Under the pieces are notes generated by a model. The model was not told where the DNA came from. It worked only from the letters and a program-made list of their open reading frames with translations, and ran no database searches. Made by a program: the position numbers and the translations under genes. A stretch of DNA of 64,000 bases from Pseudomonadales bacterium. Lineage in GTDB: Bacteria; Pseudomonadota; Gammaproteobacteria; Pseudomonadales; Azotimanducaceae. Below are positions 25,301 through 33,448 of this stretch, in pieces (position 1 is the stretch's first letter; each line of letters opens with the position of its first letter). The stretch spans positions 287,514 to 351,513 of the forward strand of contig JAJDVW010000022.1 of NCBI GenBank assembly GCA_022825925.1, read 5' to 3'.

Positions 25301-26620
25301 ATGAGCGCACCACCGGGCGGTGGCGCGAGCGCGGCCGCCGGCGAAACGCCCGGCGCCGTCACCCGCGGCACGCATCCTTACTACGTCCTCGCGCTGCTCT
25401 TCCTGGCCTACACGTTCAGCTTCGTCGACCGGCAGATCCTGTCGATCCTGTTCGAGCCCATCAAGGCGGAGATGGAGCTGTCGGACACCCAGCTCGGCTT
25501 CCTCGGCGGGCTCGCCTTCGCGCTCTTCTACTCGACGCTCGGCGTCCCGATCGCGATGCTGGCCGACCGCAGCGTGCGCACGCGCATCATCACGGTGTCG
25601 CTCGTGGTGTTCTCCGCCATGACGGCGCTCTGCGGCCTCGCGCAGAACTTCTGGCACCTGGCGCTCGCGCGCGTCGGCGTCGGGGTGGGCGAGGCCGGGG
25701 TGAACCCGGCGAGCCATTCGATCATCGCGGACATCTTCCCGCCCGCGAAACGCTCGACCGCCATGGGCCTGATCGCGGTCGGGCCGAACGCCGGCATGCT
25801 GATCGGCCTCGCGGCGGGCGGCATCCTCTCGGTGCAGTACGGCTGGCGCGTGACGATCATGGCCGTGGGGCTGCCCGGGCTCCTGCTCGCGCTCATCTTC
25901 TGGCTGACCGTCCGGGAACCCCGGCGCGGCGGGTCGGAGTCGCGTTCGGCGGATGTCGCGGCACCCCCCGTGCGCGAGTCGGTCGTCTACATGTGGCGCA
26001 ACCGCGCCATGCGGCATCTGGTAATCGGCGCGATGATGAAGGGCATCGGCGGCTACGGCCTCGTGTCGTGGATGCCGTCGTTCCTCATCCGGACCCACGA
26101 GCTCAGCGCGGCGCAGGTAGGTCTGCTGCTCGGCGTCGGGCTCGGCGTGATCGGGGGCCTCGGCGCCTTCCTGGGGGGCTATCTGAACGACCGGCTCTCG
26201 AAACGCAAGGCGGGCGCGGGCCTCGCCGTCATCGCCGTCATCACCGCGGCGGTCTATCCGTTCTCCGTGGGTGCCTACCTGGTCCCCGAGCTCTGGTTGT
26301 GCGCGGCCCTGCTGGTCTTCCAGATCTTCGGCGGCGGCATGTATCTGGCACCGAGTTTCGCGCTCGTCCAGGGCCTTGCGCGACTGCGCATGCGCTCGGT
26401 GGCGGCGGCGGTCAAGATGCTCGCGATCAACCTGATCGGGCTGGGACTCGGCCCTTGGGCCGTGGGAGCGCTGAGCGACCTGCTCCGACCGGCGTTCGGG
26501 GACGACTCGCTACGCATCGCCATGCCGATCATCGGGGCGTTCGCGGTCTGGGGCGCCGTCCACTTCTACCTCTGCAGCCGACACCTGGAGCGGGGGCTGG
26601 CCGAGGCGCAACGGGACTGA
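25301..26620 (+). CDS. MFS transporter (spinster-like)
   Basis: A 439-residue major facilitator with about twelve membrane helices. After a 25-residue cytoplasmic N-terminus, the first helix YYVLALLFLAYTFSFVDRQIL carries the VDRQ motif of the spinster/ACS-like group. The loop 2-3 region SVRTRIITVSLVVFSAMT, GVGVGEAGVNPASHSII and the second-half loop YLNDRLSKRKAG follow. These carriers usually move organic acids, aromatic acids or lipids by proton symport; the substrate is unknown. It sits between the ThDP enzyme and the GrdB-like gene in the same orientation, with short gaps. Confidence 0.85.
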   Translation: MSAPPGGGASAAAGETPGAVTRGTHPYYVLALLFLAYTFSFVDRQILSILFEPIKAEMELSDTQLGFLGGLAFALFYSTLGVPIAMLADRSVRTRIITVSLVVFSAMTALCGLAQNFWHLALARVGVGVGEAGVNPASHSIIADIFPPAKRSTAMGLIAVGPNAGMLIGLAAGGILSVQYGWRVTIMAVGLPGLLLALIFWLTVREPRRGGSESRSADVAAPPVRESVVYMWRNRAMRHLVIGAMMKGIGGYGLVSWMPSFLIRTHELSAAQVGLLLGVGLGVIGGLGAFLGGYLNDRLSKRKAGAGLAVIAVITAAVYPFSVGAYLVPELWLCAALLVFQIFGGGMYLAPSFALVQGLARLRMRSVAAAVKMLAINLIGLGLGPWAVGALSDLLRPAFGDDSLRIAMPIIGAFAVWGAVHFYLCSRHLERGLAEAQRD

Positions 26621-26647
26621 GTCCGCGTTGCGGGAGCACGACGACCG

Positions 26648-27847
26648 ATGGTGAGACTGTCCGACCTGCCGGACGACGAACGCGAGCACCTGTTGGACAA
26701 GAACCTCGGGCCGCTCGGGCCTCCCGCATGGGTCTCGCCGGGCACGCCTTTGCGCGAGCGCAGGGTCGCGCTCGTGACGACGGCGGGGCTGCACCGGCGT
26801 AGCGACGCCGCGTTCGACCTGATGGACGCGAGCTACCGTGTACTCCCGGGCGACCTGGGCGCGTCGGACCTCGTCATGTCCCACAGTTCGGTCAACTTCG
26901 ACCGCTCGGGGTTCGCCGAAGACGTGAACCTCGTGTTCCCCATCGACCGCTTTCGGGAACTCGCCGACGAGGGCGTGATCGGGGGCCTCGCCTCGAACCA
27001 CTTCAGCTTCATGGGCGCGGGCCTGCTGCCGGCGGCCTACGAGACATCCGCGCGGGACCTCGCGCGCATCCTGCACCGGGACGGGGTCGACACGGCGTTC
27101 CTCACCCCGGTCTGACCCAACTGTACCCGTGCCGTGAGCGCGGTCGCCTACTACCTCGAAGACGCCGGCATCGCGACCACCGGCATCAGTCTCGTGCGGG
27201 AGAACACGGAAGCGCTGCGGCCGCCGCGGTTCCTATGGGTCACGTTTCCCCTCGGGCGGCCGCTCGGCGTGCCTGGGGACCCGGCGTTCCAGCGGCGCGT
27301 CGCCCGGGCCGCGCTCGCGTTGCTCGACGCGCCGTCGGGCCCGGTGCTCGAGGACTATCCGGAGGACGTACCGGACTTGCCGGGGGACGATGCATTTGCC
27401 TGTCCCGTCCGGTTCCCGCCACGCGCATCGGAGAGGGGGCGGTGGCGGTCCGCGCTCCTGGCGGAGATCGCACTGCTGCGGCCGTGGTACGCGCTGTCCC
27501 GCGAGCGCCGCGGCCGGACGACGGTCGGCGTCGCCGGTACGCCGGTGGAAACGCTTGCCGAGCGGCTCGGCGCGCTGCTCGATGCACCGGAGCGACTGCC
27601 GGGAACCCTGGCCGAGCTGACGGAACTGAAGCGCACGCTCGCGGACCTCGGGGCGTTCCACGAGGAAGCGGTCACCGCGCAACCGGGGGACCCGCCGTGG
27701 CGGGAGGTACGCCGCCTGCTGTGGCGGGAGAGTGTCCTCGGGGACGCCATGCTGACGCTGCGCGACCGGTTCGACGCGTCCGGGGACCCGAGGCTCCGCG
27801 CGTTCACCCGTGTGCTGGTCCCGCGAGGGGCGCGCGAGGACGGATGA
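26648..27847 (+). CDS. GrdB-family protein, probable selenoprotein (in-frame UGA at 27113-27115)
   Basis: Two open halves, 26648-27112 and 27116-27847, lie in the same frame and are separated by a single TGA. Read through, they give a 399-residue protein with Sec156 in DTAFLTPV-U-PNCTRAVS, a U-x-x-C redox motif. The halves fit the glycine/sarcosine/betaine reductase selenoprotein B family: ALVTTAGLH and SNHFSFMGA before the TGA, and YYLEDAGIATTGISLV and TFPLGRPLGVPG after it. The second half has no usable start or ribosome site of its own; its first GTG is inside the motif region. A hairpin compatible with a bacterial SECIS follows the TGA. The function is probably redox or reductive cleavage, unproven in such orphan family members. 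Confidence 0.82.
27125..27144 (+). promoter_or_regulatory. Candidate bacterial SECIS hairpin downstream of the in-frame UGA
   Basis: Starting 9 bases after the TGA, ACC(C)GUGC pairs with GCGCGGU: seven base pairs with one bulged C, closing a five-base loop CGUGA (27133-27137). The loop begins 18 bases after the TGA and has G at its second position, within the range described for bacterial SECIS elements recognised by SelB. Folding was done by eye, and GC-rich coding sequence forms hairpins easily. Confidence 0.5.
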
Positions 27848-27914
27848 ACGTACCACGATGGAAGCGGGACACGCGTTCGCATACGCTGATGGGGACCGCA
27901 CACTTGGAGACACC

Positions 27915-28526
27915 ATGCTGAAACTGCACTTCGCGCCCAATTCGCGGGCCGGCCGGATCGTCTGGCTGCTGGAGGAACTCGGACTGCCGTACGAGATGAA
28001 CAAGATGGCCTTCCACCCGAAGGACCTCAAATCGGACGAGCACCGCGCGCGCCATCCGCTCGGCCGCGTGCCCGTGCTGGACGACGGCGACGTCCAGATT
28101 TACGAGTCCGGCGCGATCGTCGAGTACATCCTCGAACGCCACGAGAACGGCGGCCTGAAGCCGGCGGCCGAAGCTCCCGAGTTCCCGATGTACCTGCAGT
28201 GGTTCCACTACTGCGAAGGGATGGTGATGCCGCCCGTGAACACGATCATCGTGCATACCCTGCTGCTGCCGCCGGATCGGCGCGACGAGACCGTGCTCGG
28301 CCAGGCCCAGCGCCTGCTCACCCGGTCGCTGGCGCCCGTCGACCAGACCCTCGAGGGCAAGGACTACCTGATCGGCGACTTCTCCGCCGCCGACGTCATG
28401 CTCGGCCACGCGTGCTTCATGAGCAACCGCCTCGGCTGTGTGACCGACGAGATGGCGAACCTGAAAGGCTACGTCGAGCGGATCACCGCACGCCCGGCGT
28501 TCCAGACGGCCATCAACATGCAGTAG
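27915..28526 (+). CDS. Glutathione S-transferase family protein
   Basis: A 203-residue two-domain GST. The thioredoxin-like N-terminal domain has LKLHFAPNSRAGRIVWLLEEL (Ser/Arg start of helix one), the cis-proline segment GRVPVLDDGDVQIYESGAIVEYI with the glutathione-binding ES pair, then an all-helical domain with LIGDFSAADVMLGH. It conjugates or uses glutathione in an unidentified reaction. The ATG at 27915 is preceded by GGAGA; an in-frame extension to 27810 overlaps the previous gene and is rejected. It follows the GrdB-like gene by 67 bases. Confidence 0.87.
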   Translation: MLKLHFAPNSRAGRIVWLLEELGLPYEMNKMAFHPKDLKSDEHRARHPLGRVPVLDDGDVQIYESGAIVEYILERHENGGLKPAAEAPEFPMYLQWFHYCEGMVMPPVNTIIVHTLLLPPDRRDETVLGQAQRLLTRSLAPVDQTLEGKDYLIGDFSAADVMLGHACFMSNRLGCVTDEMANLKGYVERITARPAFQTAINMQ

Positions 28527-28573
28527 GGGACGGGCTTGCCCCGTGCCGGGTCGAATCACTCGATGCACCGGAC

Positions 28574-28606
28574 ACGGGCAACCCACGAGGGTCGCCTCTG
28601 TACCAC
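28574..28606. repeat. Palindromic intergenic element, copy 2
   Basis: Between two convergent GST genes lies CACGGGCAACCCACGAGGG followed by TCGCCTCTGTACCACC. It aligns with the reverse complement of the element at 1331-1356 (CACGGGC, CGAGGG, CGCC words in the same order) and has an internal ACCC-ACGA-GGGT hairpin. A separate small hairpin, ACGGG-CTTGC-CCCGT (28530-28544), follows the first GST stop codon and may end its transcript. Confidence 0.4.
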
Positions 28607-28617
28607 CGCAGTTCGCT

Positions 28618-29610
28618 TCAGGAAACGCCGCCGTTTTCGAGGAAGCAGCGCAGGCCCGCATCGGCGAGCCATTCGATCACGCGTTTCCGGTCGGCGTCGG
28701 ACAGCGTGTGCGCGATCCGGTCGAGGATCATCCGGCGGGACTGCTCCGGGTAGGGACGTGACAGGTAGCTGACGTCCTCGCCGTAGACTTCCGCGCGGCA
28801 CGCCTTCGCCCCGGCCGCCTGTGCGGCGCGGTTCGCGAGGACGTACGGCTGGTACGTCGTGGCCATCTCTTCGAGGATGAAACGCGCGAACGGCGTCGAC
28901 CCGGGGAAATCCGCGAGTTCGCCGCCGCCGTCCCAGTCGTCGGCTGAGCCTTCGGAGAACGCGACGACCCGCGGGTAACCCGCCGTCACCCGCTTCGGGT
29001 CGGGATCCATGTACGTGTGGGCGCGCAGGCCCCCGAGCACGATGCAGTCCACCGCGCAGGGACGGTCGCCGAGCAGGTAGGGCGTCTCTCCGAGCTGCGC
29101 CTCCGCGGCTCCCAGGATGCGCACGTACTCCGCTTCGGCGGCCTCGCGCTGGCGTTCGGACTCGGTCCCGGTCGCGCGGCACGCCCGGGGCCCCCAGCCA
29201 CGCACGCGCTCGGCCACCTCGGCCATCCCGTCGGCCATGCGCGTCGACGCGAACAGGGCGCTCTCGGGGTAGTGCCAGCGGTAGTGCACCATCGTGCGGG
29301 CGATCCACTCGTCGAAGTACTCCTCGACGACCTGTACGAGGACGCCGACGGGGCCTTCGGGGAACATGCGCCGATGGGGGAAACGTCCGTCCAGGAGGTG
29401 CATGAGCGGCGTGGTATCCCCGATCATCCAGTTCTCCGGCGTCTGCATCACGGGCACCTGGTGCGTCCCGGACCGGCGCTCGATGTTCGCCGGGTCGTGC
29501 CGGTTCTTGCTGCGCATCTCGAAGTCCATGCCGTAGAAGATGCACGCGGCCTCCAGCTTGCGCGTGAAGTAGCTCAGTTCGCCGCCGTAGATGATGTAGG
29601 GGTCGCTCAC
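28618..29610 (-). CDS. Glutathione S-transferase-like protein, long form
   Basis: A 330-residue protein, longer than standard GSTs (about 200-230). The N-terminal part PYIIYGGELSYFTRKLEAACIFYGMDF is a thioredoxin-fold GST domain, followed by TPENWMIGDTTPLMHLLDGRFP with the substrate-side TT/LMH segment. A helical C-terminal domain has YLLGDRPCAVDCIVLGGL and a further ~110-residue extension rich in helices. It is last in a leftward series LLM oxidoreductase, SDR, parvulin, HupE, TauD dioxygenase, GST, with gaps of 45-78 bases apart from one overlap. Its specific reaction is unknown. Confidence 0.8.
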   Translation of the reverse strand: MSDPYIIYGGELSYFTRKLEAACIFYGMDFEMRSKNRHDPANIERRSGTHQVPVMQTPENWMIGDTTPLMHLLDGRFPHRRMFPEGPVGVLVQVVEEYFDEWIARTMVHYRWHYPESALFASTRMADGMAEVAERVRGWGPRACRATGTESERQREAAEAEYVRILGAAEAQLGETPYLLGDRPCAVDCIVLGGLRAHTYMDPDPKRVTAGYPRVVAFSEGSADDWDGGGELADFPGSTPFARFILEEMATTYQPYVLANRAAQAAGAKACRAEVYGEDVSYLSRPYPEQSRRMILDRIAHTLSDADRKRVIEWLADAGLRCFLENGGVS

Positions 29611-29655
29611 GAAGGCCTCCGCTCAAGTGTTGGGGTTGTCGGCTGGCGCCGGGGG

Positions 29656-30627
29656 TCAGCCGTGGTAGAAGGGTCGCCCCGCATCGCGCAGCCAGATGCG
29701 CACGAGGTGCCGCCGGCGCTCGGGTTCGTCCCAGTCCTGGAATCCCGTGCGCCGGTGGCCGATGCGCCGGTTGTTGACGATCTGTATCTGCCCGGGCTCG
29801 AAGACGAACGACTTGCCGAGGCCCTCCCGTTCCGGGACCTCGATCAGGGCGTCCAGCGCGGCCCGCGTGTGCGCGTCGGGGGCCTCGTTCCGCATGTGGT
29901 AGCCCGCGAGAACGAGGTAGGGCGAGTAGTTGGCGAGGACGCGCGCTCCGTCCGACTCGAACACCGGCTGGAAGGAGATCCGCTCGTCGTCGGGGGCATG
30001 TTCCATCTGGCGGTCCCAGTAAACGGGCTCGTAGAGGCGCGGGACGAGGTCGCCGTAGTCCTCGAGGAGGAGGTTGTAGACGGTCTCGAGGCTGACCAGG
30101 CCGCTGACGCCGCCGGACTTCGCGGTCTGCAGGCAGAGCAGGGCGGCGCAGTCGGGGGCCAGGTTGAAGGCGTTGTCCGTGTGGTAGGGCTGGTGGCCGT
30201 TGGTCTTCGAGGACCGTACGCCCGTGCCCGGCCCGGACTTCTGCCCGGTGTCCAGGACGTCGTAGAGCATCGTCCCGTCCCACTTCTGGGCCACGGGGCG
30301 TCCGACGAGGGACATCAGGAGCCAGTACAGCGCGACGGCGGACCGCTTCGAGAGGCGTTCCACCGGGAGGCGGTCGATGATGGCGAAGCCGATGCCTTCA
30401 TGGACCTGCGCGCGCACCCGCCGCATCGCGGCCGCGCAGGCCGGCAGGTCGAAGAAATCCGCCGAGAGCGCTTCGATGGGGAGGGGGTTCGCCTCGATCT
30501 CGACGGCCGCGGTGTCGAGTTCGGCGACGGCATCCGCGTCCAGGCGCACGAGGCCATCGTCCTCGAGGAGTGTATCGGCGGTCCAGGTCATCGGACTGCC
30601 CAGGGCGCTGTGCGGGACGGTGGGCAT
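29656..30627 (-). CDS. TauD/TfdA family Fe(II)/2-oxoglutarate dioxygenase
   Basis: A 323-residue non-haem iron oxygenase. The proximal ligands are in YHTDNAFNL (His-x-Asp), and the distal His and 2-oxoglutarate-binding Arg are in NNRRIGHRRTGFQDW and RRRHLVRIWLRD. These enzymes hydroxylate small molecules using 2-oxoglutarate and oxygen, often clipping taurine-like or amine substrates. The ATG at 30627 (MPTVPHSAL) was preferred; ATG 30591 (MTWTADTL) is the alternative. It lies in the leftward operon with GST downstream and HupE upstream. Confidence 0.82.
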   Translation of the reverse strand: MPTVPHSALGSPMTWTADTLLEDDGLVRLDADAVAELDTAAVEIEANPLPIEALSADFFDLPACAAAMRRVRAQVHEGIGFAIIDRLPVERLSKRSAVALYWLLMSLVGRPVAQKWDGTMLYDVLDTGQKSGPGTGVRSSKTNGHQPYHTDNAFNLAPDCAALLCLQTAKSGGVSGLVSLETVYNLLLEDYGDLVPRLYEPVYWDRQMEHAPDDERISFQPVFESDGARVLANYSPYLVLAGYHMRNEAPDAHTRAALDALIEVPEREGLGKSFVFEPGQIQIVNNRRIGHRRTGFQDWDEPERRRHLVRIWLRDAGRPFYHG

Positions 30628-30705
30628 CTTTCGGATTTTCGTGATCGGGCCCTTGGCGGCTCGCCTATTGTGCCGCAGGCGCACCCACCGGCCTACAGCA
30701 CCGGC

Positions 30706-31707
30706 CTACAGCAACAGCGCTACCCGCGACACCACCCAGTAACCTGCCACGGTCCCCATCCCCCAGAGCGGGGTGCGGACCACCCAACGCGGCACCTCGG
30801 TCCCGGTGCGGCGGATGACGGCAAGCAGGGTCAGGGCCACGGCCACGACGATGAGCTGCCCGACCTCCACGCCCACGTTGAACAGGAACAGCGCCCAGAG
30901 CGCCCCGGACTTCGGCAGGCCAATGTCCAGGAGCGCCCCGGCGAAGCCGAAGCCGTGCAACAGCCCGAACGCGAGGGCCACGATCCAGGTGTGCTCGGCG
31001 GTGATCGTCCCTGTCGTTCCCCGGAGGCGCTCCACCGCCAGGATCAGGATGGACAACGCGATGACGGCTTCCACCGGGGCCTGGGACAGACGCACCACCT
31101 CGAGCGCCGAGAGGCCCAGGGTGATGCTGTGCGCGACGGTGAAGCCCGTGATCGTCTTGATGAGCGCGGACGGTTTGGAGATGAAGAACATCAGCCCGAT
31201 CACGAACAGGATGTGGTCGAGGCCGAGCAGCAGGTGTTCGATGCCGAGGAACAGGTAGCTGAACACCGCGCGGCCCTGGCCGGCTTCGATGACGAAGTAC
31301 GGGTCCTCGGGCCGCAGCACGCGGGAGATCGTCGTGTCGTCCTGCAGGTCGACGTTGACGAGCACGTCCGTCAGCGTCCGCGAGAGGCCGTCGATGCCGA
31401 TCTCGTGCCCTACGAGACCCTCGGCGCCGCAGTCCGCGCGCCACTGGTGGATGAGGGCGGCGCGCTGCACGTCGGCCACCTGCTGCAGTTCCAGGGTGCA
31501 GTGATCGGGGAACGCGGGCTCCAGCGGCAGACGCCGGTAGCCGAGCAGGGGTTGCTTCCAGAGGATATCGAACGTGCCGGCTTCGGTCTCGGCGATACCG
31601 AGGTAGGCCGGACGCACCTCGTGGCCCTGCGCGCCGGCGGCAAACAGGATGCAGGCGAGGACGATGCCGTACGGGATGCCCCGACGCCTGTCGCTGGAGA
31701 GCGTCAT
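30706..31707 (-). CDS. HupE/UreJ-like membrane protein (copy 2)
   Basis: A 333-residue paralogue of the protein at 6417-7382. It has a signal peptide (GIVLACILFAAGAQG, then HEVRP), an extracytoplasmic domain of about 130 residues and a membrane domain with the same histidine motifs: LGIEHLLLGLDHILF, FTVAHSITLGLSAL and LLHGFGFAGALLDIGLP. The pattern GLP followed by FNxGxExGQ is shared by both copies. Its ATG overlaps the parvulin stop codon (ATGA), so the parvulin-HupE order and coupling are the same as at the first locus, but no DUF3604 gene is attached here. Confidence 0.8.
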   Translation of the reverse strand: MTLSSDRRRGIPYGIVLACILFAAGAQGHEVRPAYLGIAETEAGTFDILWKQPLLGYRRLPLEPAFPDHCTLELQQVADVQRAALIHQWRADCGAEGLVGHEIGIDGLSRTLTDVLVNVDLQDDTTISRVLRPEDPYFVIEAGQGRAVFSYLFLGIEHLLLGLDHILFVIGLMFFISKPSALIKTITGFTVAHSITLGLSALEVVRLSQAPVEAVIALSILILAVERLRGTTGTITAEHTWIVALAFGLLHGFGFAGALLDIGLPKSGALWALFLFNVGVEVGQLIVVAVALTLLAVIRRTGTEVPRWVVRTPLWGMGTVAGYWVVSRVALLL

Positions 31708-32549
31708 TCCGCCCCCGCCAGGCCGGTCCCGTTCGTCGGCGGCGCGGGCATCTCGATCTCGACCCGGTATTGTCCCGCCAGCGTCTCGTAGTAGCTGTCG
31801 TTGGCGTCCGTGCGCCGCTGGGTGTCGTAGTCGGTGGCGACACGGTCGCGAACCTCCCCGAAGTCGGGCAGGCGGCTGGCCGTGCGGCGGTCGATGCGCA
31901 CGAGGTGGAAGCCGTAGCCGGACTCGACGGGGCCGACCCAGCCATCGCCCTCGAGTTCGGGAAGCGCCTGCGAGAAGGCCGTGCCGAAGTCCTTGCGAAT
32001 GTCGGCTACGGTGACGTGCGCGTAGGTCCTCCGCAACATGAACGGGTCGCCGATGGTGCGCCAGTTGTCCTCGTTCACCGCGGGCAGCGCCGCCTCGGCA
32101 TCGGCGCGCGCCGCCTCACGGCGGTCCGGGCTGAAGTAGATGTGGGAGAAGGTGAAGCGGGCGGGTACCTGGTAGCGCTCCACGTTAGATTCGAAGAACT
32201 CCACGAGGTCGGCTTCGGTGGCGGGCTCGAGGAGCGCGAGGTCCTCCGTCAGGAACGTGAGCTTCTGCGCCAGGCGCCGGCGGACGATGACGTCGTTGGC
32301 GTCGAGCCCCATCTTGAGCGCCTCGCGCACGAGCATCTCCTCGCGGACGTGGGCGTCGACCAGCCCCGCCAGTTCGGTCTCGGTGGGAGACCGCCCCATC
32401 TGCGCCTGCCACTGGTCGGAGAGGCGGGCAATGTCGAGGACGCCGACCTGGATGGTGGTGTCGTCGGGGTCCGGTATCCATGCATCCACGACGAAGATTG
32501 CGACGCCGAGCAGCAGGAAGAGGGCAAGTGGGTCCTTGACGTATTTCAT
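31704..32549 (-). CDS. Membrane-anchored parvulin-type peptidyl-prolyl isomerase (copy 2)
   Basis: A 281-residue paralogue of the protein at 7382-8272. It has one N-terminal membrane anchor (LALFLLLGVAIFVVDAWI), the helical QWQAQMGRSPTETELAGLV and EEMLVREALKMGLDANDVIV segments matching copy 1, then FTFSHIYFSPDRR and GWVGPVESGYGFHLVRIDRR. The probable role is folding of exported or membrane-domain proteins made with HupE. It overlaps HupE by four bases and follows the SDR gene by 46 bases. Confidence 0.78.
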   Translation of the reverse strand: MKYVKDPLALFLLLGVAIFVVDAWIPDPDDTTIQVGVLDIARLSDQWQAQMGRSPTETELAGLVDAHVREEMLVREALKMGLDANDVIVRRRLAQKLTFLTEDLALLEPATEADLVEFFESNVERYQVPARFTFSHIYFSPDRREAARADAEAALPAVNEDNWRTIGDPFMLRRTYAHVTVADIRKDFGTAFSQALPELEGDGWVGPVESGYGFHLVRIDRRTASRLPDFGEVRDRVATDYDTQRRTDANDSYYETLAGQYRVEIEMPAPPTNGTGLAGAE

Positions 32550-32595
32550 TGACAGTGCGGTCTGAACAAGAGGTCCGAAGAGGAGCGGTTTGGTC

Positions 32596-33396
32596 TCAGC
32601 GCATCTCGAAGCCGCCGGCGACGTTCAGGGCGATGCCGCTCACGTTGGGCGCCGTGGCGAGAAAGACGGCGGCCTGCCCCATGTCCTCGACCGTCTGCGG
32701 CCGCCCGAGCGGGATGATGTCCCGCATGCGCTGCTCGAACGACTCGTTGCTGGCGTTCGCCATCAGGTGGTCCGACCACATGGCCGTCCCGACCATGCCC
32801 GGGCACAGGGCGTTCACCCGGATGCCGTCGCCGGCGAGTTCCAGCGCGAACGACTGGGTGATGCCGACCACGGCCCACTTGGAACCGCAGTACGCCGCCA
32901 TCGAGGGTGCGCCACGCTTGCCGGCGATGGAGGCCGTGTTGACGATGGCCGCGTCGTCGGACGCGCGCAGGCTGGCCGCGGCCGCCCGCGTCATGAGGAA
33001 CACGCCCTTCACGTTGACGTCGAAGATCTTGTCCCAGCGCGCCTCGGAGAAGGTATCGAGGGGTCCGCTGTCCACGACGCCGGCGTTGTTGACCAGCACG
33101 TCGAGGCGTCCGAACGCGTCGACCGTGGCGGCGACGGTGGCCTCGCAGGACGCCGAGTCGGTCACGTCGAGGGACGTTCCGCGGATGTCGCCCAGGGGCG
33201 CGAGTTCCTCGACCGTGCGCGCCATCTCCGAGCGCGAGGCGAGTTCGTAGGTCCATTCCGAGTCGCCGTCCCCGCCCGGTCCGAGGGCGAGGTCCGCGAT
33301 CATCACCGCGTGTCCGGCCTCGAGAAAGCTCTGCGCGATCCCGCGGCCGATGCCCCGCGCTCCGCCGGTGACGAGTACCGTCCTTGCGTTGCCCAT
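32596..33396 (-). CDS. SDR family NAD(P)-dependent oxidoreductase
   Basis: A 266-residue classical short-chain dehydrogenase. The N-terminal Rossmann motif is TGGARGIGRGIA, with NNAG at LVNNAGVVDSG. The catalytic tetrad is visible in NTASIAGKRGAPSMAAYCGSKW (Ser, Tyr-x3-Lys), followed by VNALCPGMVGTAMW. These enzymes interconvert alcohols and ketones; the substrate is unknown. It is second in a leftward operon after the LLM oxidoreductase (52-base gap), and the region around residues 50-60 (ALGPGGDGDSEW) is a short insertion near the coenzyme-specificity loop. Confidence 0.88.
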   Translation of the reverse strand: MGNARTVLVTGGARGIGRGIAQSFLEAGHAVMIADLALGPGGDGDSEWTYELASRSEMARTVEELAPLGDIRGTSLDVTDSASCEATVAATVDAFGRLDVLVNNAGVVDSGPLDTFSEARWDKIFDVNVKGVFLMTRAAAASLRASDDAAIVNTASIAGKRGAPSMAAYCGSKWAVVGITQSFALELAGDGIRVNALCPGMVGTAMWSDHLMANASNESFEQRMRDIIPLGRPQTVEDMGQAAVFLATAPNVSGIALNVAGGFEMR

Positions 33397-33448
33397 GCGT
33401 GCTCCTCCAACCCGCCATTATAGGCTGGCTTCCGGCCCCGCCAAGCCG

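Noticed and set aside
27134..27847. Separate gene beginning at GTG 27134
   Set aside because: It is in the same frame as the upstream half, begins a few codons after the TGA within the conserved motif region, and has no ribosome site; a selenoprotein reading explains both halves.
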